This document shows positions 1 through 7,998 of a stretch of 27,276 nucleotides of DNA, one piece after another; position 1 is the stretch's first letter; every line of letters starts with the position of its first letter. The translations under genes were made by a program, and so were the position numbers. The DNA comes from Trachipleistophora hominis (lineage: Eukaryota; Microsporidia; Pleistophoridae), in NCBI GenBank assembly GCA_000316135.1, contig JH994038.1, positions 72,949-100,224 of the forward strand, given 5' to 3'. A model generated the notes under the pieces. That model was not told where the DNA came from. It made no database searches and worked only from the letters and a program-made list of their open reading frames with translations.

Positions 1-221
1 TACCTGAAATATTCGGTACAGCGATGATCTGTGCTATGATTAGACCTAATAATCATTTCCTGCAAATTTTAGTTACAGTAACAGGCAATAAACAAAACAA
101 GTAGAGTTATCATAACAATCTACGTATTTGAAATGAATAGCATAGGAAACGGAATGTAGTTACTATCAGTTCTTTGTAAACTCATTTTAATTATCAACTT
201 ACAACATATCATCCAACCAAA

Positions 222-295
222 CTAACTCTTCTAGTCCGTTGGAACCGAACATGGCAACCGGTCTTTGGTTCATGGATAAACCATCAGTTCCACGG
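222..295 (+). repeat. Dispersed two-hairpin element, copy 1
   Basis: Seen: ACATGGC at 249-255, 13 nt, then TTCATGG at 269-275, the signature of this element. Hairpin 1 is ACCG 244-247 with CGGT 259-262 around an 11-nt loop. Hairpin 2 is TGGTT 266-270 with AACCA 279-283 around the loop CATGGATA. An outer stem, CCGTTGGA 236-243 with TCCACGG 289-295 (one bulged T), closes the two hairpins into a three-way junction. The left flank CTAACTCTTCT is nearly identical to that of copy 3. It lies 70 nt upstream of the proteasome gene on the same strand, so it could be part of that promoter, but the other copies are not placed in this way. Function unknown. Confidence 0.7.
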
Positions 296-357
296 CGTTT
301 TTCCCTTGCACTTATTGGCGCGTTATTACGTAATTAAATTTTTGTGAATTTTTGATA

Positions 358-363
358 CCCCCC
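358..363 (+). promoter_or_regulatory. CCC-type start signal of the proteasome gene
   Basis: Six C's end one base before the ATG at 365. C-rich signals directly upstream of start codons are known in microsporidia and imply a very short 5' untranslated region. The same arrangement occurs before TAF5 and before the gene at 5638. Confidence 0.65.
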
Positions 364-364
364 A

Positions 365-1096
365 ATGTCGTTTTTCAGAGAGATGCTCGTAACAGAAGAT
401 AATCCTTTTAAAATACAAGAAGTTGCAAACAAAGGACCGAAGAAACATTTGGATGTTGATGATTTATACGCCAACAACAGCGGTACAGTTTTAGCCTTCA
501 AACAGCAGGACTATGTCATAATAGCTGCCGATACGCGGCATTCCTCAGAAATGGGCATAAACTCTCGCAAGATGACCAAGATATTTGAATTTGACGGCTT
601 CATTTTTTCAGGCACGGGTTTCTACGCAGATTTGAACGAAGTGTATTTCCGTCTTCGATATGAGGTAGAGAGATACGAGAACGAGGTAGAAAAACGGATA
701 GGTATCAGCGCATTAGCTCACAAGCTGCTAAACATCCTCTACAGTCGCAGAGGAGGTCTTATATACTACGTGTTTAGCGTTCTAGTGGGAAAGGATGAAA
801 CAGGAGAGCCCGTTTTATATTCGTTTGATCCGATCGGTTCGTACGAACAGGTGATGTGTAAGTGCTATGGCAGTGCATCACCTATGATACAACCGTTGTT
901 GGACTCGACAATTATGAAATACAACCAAGAGAATGCGAGCTATCAAAGCTTGTGCATGGAGGAGAGTGTTGAATTGACCAAGAAAGCCTTTTTTGCGGCT
1001 GCTGAACGAGATGTCAACACCGGTGATTACTTGCAGATTGTTGTGTATAAAAGAGACGGTGTTAATGAAGAATTGGTTGATTTGAGGAAAGACTAA
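365..1096 (+). CDS. PRE7: 20S proteasome subunit beta type-6 (PSMB1/PRE7-like)
   Basis: A 243-residue structural beta subunit of the 20S proteasome core, the barrel that degrades ubiquitin-tagged proteins. Residues 1-39 form a propeptide-like leader. The beta fold starts at the NSGTVLAF segment (residues 38-45), followed by AADTR (54-58). The YSFDPIGSYEQ stretch (152-162) is the hallmark that points to beta-6 rather than another beta subunit, and the C-terminal EELVDLRKD resembles the family's usual tail. Beta-6 is a non-catalytic position in the ring, and the typical catalytic pattern after the threonine (T-D/T-T) is absent here, as expected. The start is supported by the C run at 358-363. 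An AATAAA at 1100-1105 lies 3 nt after the stop TAA (1094-1096), so the 3' untranslated region must be short. No intron is needed. Length is normal for the family. Confidence 0.93.
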   Translation: MSFFREMLVTEDNPFKIQEVANKGPKKHLDVDDLYANNSGTVLAFKQQDYVIIAADTRHSSEMGINSRKMTKIFEFDGFIFSGTGFYADLNEVYFRLRYEVERYENEVEKRIGISALAHKLLNILYSRRGGLIYYVFSVLVGKDETGEPVLYSFDPIGSYEQVMCKCYGSASPMIQPLLDSTIMKYNQENASYQSLCMEESVELTKKAFFAAAERDVNTGDYLQIVVYKRDGVNEELVDLRKD

Positions 1097-1105
1097 AGAA
1101 ATAAA

Positions 1106-2528
1106 CGAGTTGACATTTATTTAAAGGTAAAGTACGTGTTTATACGGAAAGAGTAGCTTATGTTAGTGTCACTGTGTTATAAATGATTTATTGTACCATT
1201 GTTTGTTGATAAATACTGTGTTAATATCATTTCTATCATTTTTTTATAAAAGTCAGTTTAATTATCTCCTTCATACGCACCACCTAATCAAACATTATTT
1301 CTACCAGTTTGTTACTTTTTACCGTTATTTTTAGTTCTAGGATGCATCGTCTTAAAAGATACTCATCAAATGATCGGCTGAAGAGGAGATCGTGCGCTTT
1401 AGATGATAATTTGTAAAATTTAATAATTAACCATATCATTCCTGTTTATAAAACGGCGTTATTATCCTAAGCAATCCATTGTTAAGATAAAGGTTTATAC
1501 CAGACGAGTAGTATGAGGTGGCGTGATGAATAAATAAACATGCTTTTAGTAAAAAAAGATGGTTTTATTGTTGACATAAGGAGTTTTTCGTTCCACTGGT
1601 ATAAATTACCGTTCTGCATGGTAAGTTAGTTCACTTATAAAATTACCTATGGCTCATCTGTGAACACTTCTTTGTAATTCTCACTCTCTATTAGAGCTTA
1701 AATTAACACCGTTGCTTAAAAAGAATTTTTATTCAACGTTGTTGTGAAGAAAAGCCGATTGAAATGACTTGCTGTTCAAATTCTTATCATAGCTGTTGGA
1801 ATTACCATCAATACTTTTAATAACAGTGTGTTCATAATTATTGTTTAGAAGGATTGAGGGTTATTATTAAATGTAAGACTTGTCTGTCATAAGGGGTCAA
1901 TCGTTAATCAATATAAAACATTTAATGAGTATTTATAGTGATTGTCATCTTAACAATAACAATAATAAGATAACGTTGTATATTCCAAAAAAAGAGCGCA
2001 AATTAAATAACGAAATGCTATTTTTTATCTCCTGTCAGGTATAAACAAAGGTTTTTGTCTTTTAAAAGGCGTAAATAATTGGCTCTCTTGAACCTGCCGG
2101 TCAGCTCATATCTACGATGGTTTTATCATCCTAGTATTGTAATATCATCTAAGTAACCATTATGTCTCTTAAACGTATATATTGATTGCATCGGCAGTAT
2201 TTTTGTTGTACGAAAACTTTTTATTCATCACTAATATTAAAATTATTAATTGCACAGCAATTATAATCTAAACATACAAAAATCGTTTGATTTATTGGGA
2301 TAGATTGATAATACACGGTGAACAAAATATCGTGGCTGATAAATCGATTCGTAAGGTCTTATACGTTCTAATAAAGGATAAACGCGGGGTATGACTGAAA
2401 AACGGTGGTATTGAAGAGAAAAGAATATAAAACGCGTTAAAAAAGGTTGTAAGACCTAAGCACTAAGAACTGTAATTGTCGTAAATAGCGTCTTTCTTTA
2501 TATCCAATACAAGGATTAGAACAATATC
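1106..2528. other. Non-coding AT-rich spacer
   Basis: About 1.4 kb between the convergent proteasome and TAF5 genes. No ORF of useful length or composition is visible on either strand, and there is no tRNA-like fold or GC island. A brief GC-richer patch near 2085-2105 (around AACCTGCCGG) was checked for a tRNA T-arm on the minus strand and does not fit. Confidence 0.6.
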
Positions 2529-2568
2529 GTATTTAACACGAAAGTAGAGTAATGTTATATCACACCAT
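2529..2568 (+). repeat. 40-nt direct repeat, copy a (downstream side of TAF5)
   Basis: GTATTTAACACG at 2529-2540, then a 13-nt unrelated spacer, then GTTATATCACACCAT at 2554-2568. The same two blocks with the same spacing occur at 4586-4625, with one mismatch in 27 conserved positions. This copy starts 28 nt beyond the TAF5 stop codon. The function is not known. Confidence 0.7.
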
Positions 2569-2595
2569 TACAACACAAAATCTTAAACAAATAAT

Positions 2596-4176
2596 TTATC
2601 CTTGGTACGGACCTACACAGCTAACAATGTTTCGGAAACCAAACTTGGCATCGATCAGCGGAGTATTCTTCGTGTGATACACGGCCAGCATATTCTTAAA
2701 GTCCCACACTCTGAGAGACAGGTCTGCCCCACAAGACACGAAAACATTGCCAAAATAGCAGAATGAAACGGAGTAGACCGTTTTAGTGTGCCCTTTAAAC
2801 ACGTTTACCTTCTTCGATGTCATTATATCCCACAAAATGACTGTCCTGTCCTTTGATCCTGATAGCAGAAGCTTGCCATCGGGTGATACTGCTAAGGCTG
2901 TGACCGTATCCGTATGCCCTATAAAAACACGTACCAGCTCGGCTGATTCTATCTCGTGCATCCTTATACGATGATCACACGAGCCAAAAATGACATACTG
3001 CGAGTTTGGATGAAAAACGAGCGAAGAAACATCGCTGAGTGCCGAGGTGAAGAGACGTTCAGGAGAGAAACTGTCAATGTTAAATAAACTGACGGTCCGG
3101 TCAGCACCGCCCGAGCAAAACATCAAATCGTTATTAGAAATTGCGAGGGACCAGATAGGGAACGCACACGCCTTGTACGTGCTCACCAGACAGAATAGGT
3201 CAAGAGACCAGAGATAAACACGATCCATATCGCACGACAGAACGTATTTCTTCGAGTTGAAGAATTTTACGTTCAAAACACACGTGGTATGTCCGATCAA
3301 TCTGGTGCTCTTTCCAATGTCCTCGTAGAGATCCTCGTCCAGGTTCTTCAGCTTCATCAGGTCGGCCGTGTTTTTCAGCTTCTTGAGCGTGCCCTCAAGC
3401 GCATGGATCTCAAGAACTGAATCGCTGTAGCCAAGCGCAAGCAATTTGAGATCTTTGCTTATCTCTGCACAGCACACCCGTTCAAACGTATTGTTGACCG
3501 TATAACAGCAAACGGATGGAAGATTGTTCTTGTTGAGAGAGACCCGCTTACACAAATCCTTCAGATTTTCAATTTCTTGCTTGATAAACGATGACGAGGG
3601 CATGACCTTCTCTTTCTCCCTGTTTCTGTTCTTCAGTCCCAGAACAAACGATTCCAGGTGGTCGTATCGATACTGTTCGTCCTTAAGGATGGCCTCCTCA
3701 GTGTACGAACTGTATAAATTTGTATCAAGCGTTATGTTCTTGTTGATCTTCTCAGTAAGACCCTCAATTTCTTCGTTCTTCTTTATTCCCTGGTGTACCT
3801 TTATGTTCAGGTATTGGTTGACGAGCACCAAAATTTGTGTCATTTGGTTTCTTTCCAAGAAATTGATGAAAAGATCAAACGCGTACTTTCCCATCGAAAT
3901 GCTGTATTTATTCGTCCGGTACGCACTCACCAACGTATTTTCGTTGAGATGCTGTGGTGTACAGATACTCTCAAGTATCTGTAGTTCTTGGTTGTAGAAA
4001 TCATCCTTGTTGGCGTTGAAAAATTCTTTTGCTCCCTTTATGTCGTTGGCGAAGAGAAGATCAAGGTAAATGTGGATAAAGAGCGGGTAGAGTAGATTCA
4101 TTAAATCATTTCTGAATTGATCTAGGCTGTCCTCTATCCATGCTTTAAGCTTGGCGTATCCTTGATCGTCGATCAT
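2596..4176 (-). CDS. TAF5: TFIID subunit TAF5 (WD40 protein)
   Basis: A 526-residue WD40 protein, the TAF5 subunit of the general transcription factor TFIID (also shared with SAGA in fungi), acting in the nucleus at RNA polymerase II promoters. Residues 1-130 match the TAF5 N-terminal helical domain (NTD2), with recognisable segments YPLFIHIYLDL (30-40), CTPQHLNENTL (72-82) and NKYSISMGKYAFDLF (89-103). Residues 130-220 are a charged linker. The C-terminal half is a seven-bladed propeller: blades near 225-260, 293-325, 335-367, 378-409, 418-451, 461-493 and a short last blade 500-522. The GHTDTV/ILWD (420-450) and GHTKTV/RVWD (462-491) repeats are canonical. The LisH motif of animal TAF5 is missing and the protein ends soon after the last blade, so it is a shortened form, as is common in microsporidia. 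The start is fixed by CCCCC one base upstream. Confidence 0.93.
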   Translation of the reverse strand: MIDDQGYAKLKAWIEDSLDQFRNDLMNLLYPLFIHIYLDLLFANDIKGAKEFFNANKDDFYNQELQILESICTPQHLNENTLVSAYRTNKYSISMGKYAFDLFINFLERNQMTQILVLVNQYLNIKVHQGIKKNEEIEGLTEKINKNITLDTNLYSSYTEEAILKDEQYRYDHLESFVLGLKNRNREKEKVMPSSSFIKQEIENLKDLCKRVSLNKNNLPSVCCYTVNNTFERVCCAEISKDLKLLALGYSDSVLEIHALEGTLKKLKNTADLMKLKNLDEDLYEDIGKSTRLIGHTTCVLNVKFFNSKKYVLSCDMDRVYLWSLDLFCLVSTYKACAFPIWSLAISNNDLMFCSGGADRTVSLFNIDSFSPERLFTSALSDVSSLVFHPNSQYVIFGSCDHRIRMHEIESAELVRVFIGHTDTVTALAVSPDGKLLLSGSKDRTVILWDIMTSKKVNVFKGHTKTVYSVSFCYFGNVFVSCGADLSLRVWDFKNMLAVYHTKNTPLIDAKFGFRNIVSCVGPYQG

Positions 4177-4177
4177 A

Positions 4178-4182
4178 GGGGG
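4178..4182 (-). promoter_or_regulatory. CCC-type start signal of TAF5
   Basis: On the minus strand CCCCC is followed by one T and then the TAF5 ATG (4176-4174). It is the same start-proximal C-run as at 358-363. Confidence 0.65.
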
Positions 4183-5628
4183 TATTGTATTTTAAATTAC
4201 AAATCAGCGCTCACTTTCAAACTTTTATTATAACAATTACGCGATTTCTCTTACACTTTACGTTAATTCTAAACTTTTAGCTTTAATACACGTGTGTATT
4301 ACGTGATGGTAACGATTTTAACACTATTTGCTATCATTATGAATAGTTTAATATTATTATTATAGTAATACGGGATAAACTGTAGAAATACGCAAACAGA
4401 GATATTTTTGGAATTAAAGGTATATTAATATGAGCTGTGCAATAAATTAACGAAATATACCACAGATGTATTATAAACTGTTGTTACACAGTTCTTAAGC
4501 TTTATATAAATGGTGTATGGTAATATTAATACGTTTATCGTAAATTACGTTTTTAATTATATCTAATGTTGGCAGGATAATCATAGTATTTAACACGCCG
4601 ATATGGTTGTGTTATATTACACCATGATAGCGGTATTAAGTTTGTTGAAGATAATGTTATTAAATTAGTATTTTCTGTTTCACTATCGAGTATGATCTTT
4701 CTAAAACAACATATTACGGTGTTCTAGGCATATTATAGTTTGATATTAGAGCTTTTTGATGTATTTGCAAAAATTTGAATTATTACGGTAAAGAAAGGAA
4801 CTTTCATATACTTTTACAGTTATTTATCTTTATATAGTTTTTTAATGGGTAGTTACTTTGTTTTAAATCATATTATACGTGCTATGATAGTATTACCTTT
4901 TTGCTCAATTCCTATAACGTTATAATAAACCGTTATTGATTCTCTATTACAATGATATACCTATGATATCATGTCCTTCATGTCATGTGTTAAGTTATTT
5001 TTTTAGTTATAAGTATGATTTACTTTTAATATCAAGAGTTTAAAATATCAGTGTGAATTTATGTTTAATCCAACAATGTCTTAGATATTTGAGTTATATG
5101 TGAAAATATCTGCAGAATAGTCTTTTATGTGTAATACTAAATAATACGTCCGCTAGTTTCAGATTTATATGAAAGTACCCATTTTATCCAACATGTGGCT
5201 TGTAATTCTTCAATAATACTTTAATACTCAAGTAAAAATTTATTTGTTGCTTGCTATTTCCGATTATAGGCTCATATAACATAATTTATAAAATGCACTG
5301 TGAAAATAAGACAATCAGCAATATCATGTTGGTAGTATTACTAAGAAATCACGATGATTGAAAGCGGGAATAACCAAAAAAACGTTCTCTTATTATCTAT
5401 AATATAGCCATATAGCTATAACGGCACTTGATCATCATTTTATGGCTAGAATTATTTTTAGTTTCATTATAATTAAATTTTTGTCGTTGTTTACTTATGA
5501 ACAATACGATACAATGCAGCTAAGTAGAATTTGTATGTAATATTTAACAATTGTCCGATAACAAAGTGCATTACGAAGTGCAACTGGAATGATATGTAAA
5601 TTCGTTATTTTATTCCGCGTTTTAGTTG
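4183..5628. other. Non-coding AT-rich spacer
   Basis: About 1.45 kb between the divergent TAF5 and the gene at 5638. No credible ORF or RNA was seen. It holds copy b of the 40-nt direct repeat (4586-4625), 410 nt upstream of the TAF5 start. Confidence 0.6.
4586..4625 (+). repeat. 40-nt direct repeat, copy b (upstream side of TAF5)
   Basis: GTATTTAACACG at 4586-4597, a 13-nt spacer, then GTTATATTACACCAT at 4611-4625. Spacing and sequence of both blocks match copy a at 2529-2568, while the 13-nt spacers differ. The conserved-variable-conserved layout looks more like a bipartite binding site or a decayed inserted element than a recent duplication. Confidence 0.7.
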
Positions 5629-5632
5629 CCCC
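5629..5632 (+). promoter_or_regulatory. CCC-type start signal of the gene at 5638
   Basis: CCCC followed by AAATT and then ATG at 5638. Both C-run and AAATT-like signals are reported near microsporidian start codons. This selects 5638 over any upstream start. Confidence 0.6.
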
Positions 5633-5637
5633 AAATT

Positions 5638-5916
5638 ATGAATCAATACAGGGTGGTTTTATCGCTTCTTTCACAAAAAGATGCGCAATTGCACGATGTA
5701 ACAGACATAGACTTAGATTTTATAAACTTGATTGGCCAGATATCACCAGGGTCTGGACTGGTTGGAGACGTTTTCTACCCCAAAATACTTCTACAGAATA
5801 TGTCAATAGAATATGACTTTAAAATACCCGATTTCGTGCTATATAAACGCATTGCTGGTCATTCTTCCGTTTTTGAAGATAAAAATCGTTTTGATCGGGG
5901 CAACAAACCTTTGTGA
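5638..5916 (+). CDS. Unrecognised protein, N-terminal part (frameshifted gene)
   Basis: First part of a gene that runs to 6742 in two frames. It starts at an ATG placed 5 nt after a CCCC signal and reads 92 residues (MNQYRVVLSLLSQ...) before a TGA at 5914-5916. The total from 5638 to 6742 is 1,105 nt, that is 368 codons plus one base, so a single extra nucleotide explains the break. The crossing point must lie before 5914, and the G4 run at 5897-5900 or the T4 run at 5889-5892 are the natural suspects. It has no family resemblance I can name. The other reading, that this is an unrelated small ORF, is less likely because the start signal would then have no full gene behind it. Confidence 0.55.
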   Translation: MNQYRVVLSLLSQKDAQLHDVTDIDLDFINLIGQISPGSGLVGDVFYPKILLQNMSIEYDFKIPDFVLYKRIAGHSSVFEDKNRFDRGNKPL

Positions 5917-6742
5917 AAAGAATTTGGTTATCGAGAAAAAGGATGTAAGTGAATATTCGAAACGTGATGATAAAAAAATTCTTGAGGGTGAGCAAAAGAA
6001 AGCATCGAACAAGAGGGGATTTAAAAAGAATGATAATCAAAGTGATACTGTGAAAAAGCACGTGCAGCCGCCTATAGAATCAAATGATTGTTTTGATGTG
6101 TGCTTTATGAAGAAATGTGAGGATTTTGACAAGAGCATCGATTCGTTACCAATAAAACTAAGCGTAATGAAATTATTCGGGGCGGAAATACAACATAAGA
6201 TTCTCAGGAGAGGATTTAATAGCACAAAGGGCAAGTTAGAGTTGGTCAACACACAAATATTAGAAAGGTTTGAGAGTATAGAACTAACAGAAAATAACTG
6301 TACGAGAATAAACACCTTCATAGTTTCCTCTCATCTAAGCGATTTCTTGCCTAAAAGCATCAGATCAATAATCAAAAAAAATATACCGGATGCACGAATA
6401 GATATGGATAGAAATAAAGACAGTGGGACGGTTGGTCTGCAGGTTTTAATGCATTGCGAATATTTTTATTGTGAAACATACAGAATTAGCCGTGTTGAGG
6501 AGTGTTGCGAAAAATTGATGAAATATATTTTTGAGTGTATATTATCTGAGAATGTATTTGATGATAAGTTAATTGATCTTGTTTTTGTATGCATGAGCTT
6601 AGCAACTGGTGTATCACAGGTGAGAATACGTGGTTTAGAATCAATTCTTTGCCTGGTTAAGGCTTTTTATCCGGTTGAAGTAGTGGAGAAGGATGGTATT
6701 ACCAGTATTGTAGGTGCTGATTTTTTAAATATTTGGCAGTAG
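5813..6742 (+). CDS. Unrecognised protein, main part (frameshifted gene)
   Basis: Continuation of the gene starting at 5638, in the next frame; the in-frame ATG at 5813 is probably not a true start because the N-terminal part overlaps it in the upstream frame. After the likely crossing near 5890-5912 come about 45 residues rich in K/E/D/N (a disordered, basic stretch, roughly 5930-6070) and then a folded, mostly helical region to the end. The last 80 residues, with the segments ILSENVFDDKLIDLVFVCMS and LESILCLVKAFYPVEVVEK, read like helical-repeat (HEAT/ARM-type) hairpins; this is inference from pattern only. No transmembrane segment and no signal peptide is seen. Stop is TAG, with no AATAAA close by. 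Function not assigned. Confidence 0.65.
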   Translation: MTLKYPISCYINALLVILPFLKIKIVLIGATNLCEKNLVIEKKDVSEYSKRDDKKILEGEQKKASNKRGFKKNDNQSDTVKKHVQPPIESNDCFDVCFMKKCEDFDKSIDSLPIKLSVMKLFGAEIQHKILRRGFNSTKGKLELVNTQILERFESIELTENNCTRINTFIVSSHLSDFLPKSIRSIIKKNIPDARIDMDRNKDSGTVGLQVLMHCEYFYCETYRISRVEECCEKLMKYIFECILSENVFDDKLIDLVFVCMSLATGVSQVRIRGLESILCLVKAFYPVEVVEKDGITSIVGADFLNIWQ

Positions 6743-7998
6743 TACGGCATATTAATGAAAATCACGGATATATTAAAGATAAATGATCGGCGCGAATAAC
6801 GTTTAAGTCCAATATTTAAAACAAAGGCTGGGTTACATCTATTATACATCAATTAAAATACTTTAGTATCTTCTGATCATCATATCATGGTTAAAACCTT
6901 TTATTTTTATATGAGCTGAATGCGTTGTATGATAACAATGCAGATTTTCAATATAAATTTTAAATATGATTTGATAAATCTTATGGTGCTATATTTTATT
7001 TATAGATAATAATTTATTTATTTTAATGATAGTTATATAATCGTAACCTAATCGCGTTTCCCAAAAATTGCTTTTATTCACCACTTCACATACATTATAA
7101 AACATGTTCATCAGATCCGCTGAGACTAACCATGGCCACGGGTCATTAGTTCATGGAGAAACTAACGCTCTATCTAACATAACATTACGGTACGCGCTCT
7201 CGTCACGATAAAAAAATATATTGTAACCATAGTATTGACTTTAATACAAAAGTCATAGCTTAAATGATACTTCTCTCACGAGAGTACCCGAAAAACTTTT
7301 GTTTTAAAAAATCTTACCACTTAACACATAATTTTTGATTTCCATATGATTAATCGAAGTCACAAGTGTTTAAGTATAAATATAATATTCTGAACAAAAG
7401 TATGTAACTTTCTTTCTCTGAGCTGTTATATTCGCCAAAAACCTTTGTAACTAGTGGAATTATAAGATGATTAACTAAACCAATTATAGAGAGATTAAAA
7501 CATTATTCTCAGGAACAATATTACAGGAATAATTTATTTTATTCCTTTATTGGTCGACGATAAAGTGGTTTAAAAGTTAAAAAACGGGAATAAAGTAAAC
7601 TGTAAACAACTCACACATTTTTCTGTTTAAACGTGTTTTAGAAGTATAAAATGAAAAATATACAAAATTTATCTTTTCATACGGTTAAAAATGCTGTTCT
7701 CAAAATGCCGATATAAATTATTGATCTTTCAAGGAGTGATTGAAACGCTAATACAAGGAATTTGATTTATCAAATATGTTTTGGTTCCGTTGGATAAATA
7801 CTTAATCGGCATTTTCATGTTGGAGGCTAGTTTTGAACACTTAGAAAGGAATTTATGTTGAAATAGAACCAAACATTTCCTACAAAGTGGTGTTTGAAAT
7901 TTAAATGAAATTAAAATCGTATATTCGCGTAGTATTATGAGATATAATAGTAGGAATTATTATTTAATTGGTCCTATCGTATCCAACTGCTGCAACCG
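6743..7998. other. Non-coding AT-rich spacer
   Basis: About 1.25 kb between the 3' ends of the convergent gene at 5638 and paralogue A. It contains copy 2 of the two-hairpin element (7112-7170). Nothing else was recognised. Confidence 0.6.
7112..7170 (+). repeat. Dispersed two-hairpin element, copy 2
   Basis: CCATGGC 7130-7136, 13 nt, TTCATGG 7150-7156. Hairpin 2 is perfect: TTAGTT 7146-7151 with AACTAA 7160-7165 around CATGGAGA. Compared with copy 1, the second base of the shared core changes from G to A and its partner from C to T, so pairing is kept. Hairpin 1 is GACT 7124-7127 with GGTC 7141-7144. The outer stem of copy 1 is not clearly kept. No gene start is nearby, which argues against a promoter role. 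Confidence 0.7.

Noticed and set aside
3524..3997. 157-codon + strand ORF
   Set aside because: Antisense shadow of the TAF5 linker and N-terminal domain.
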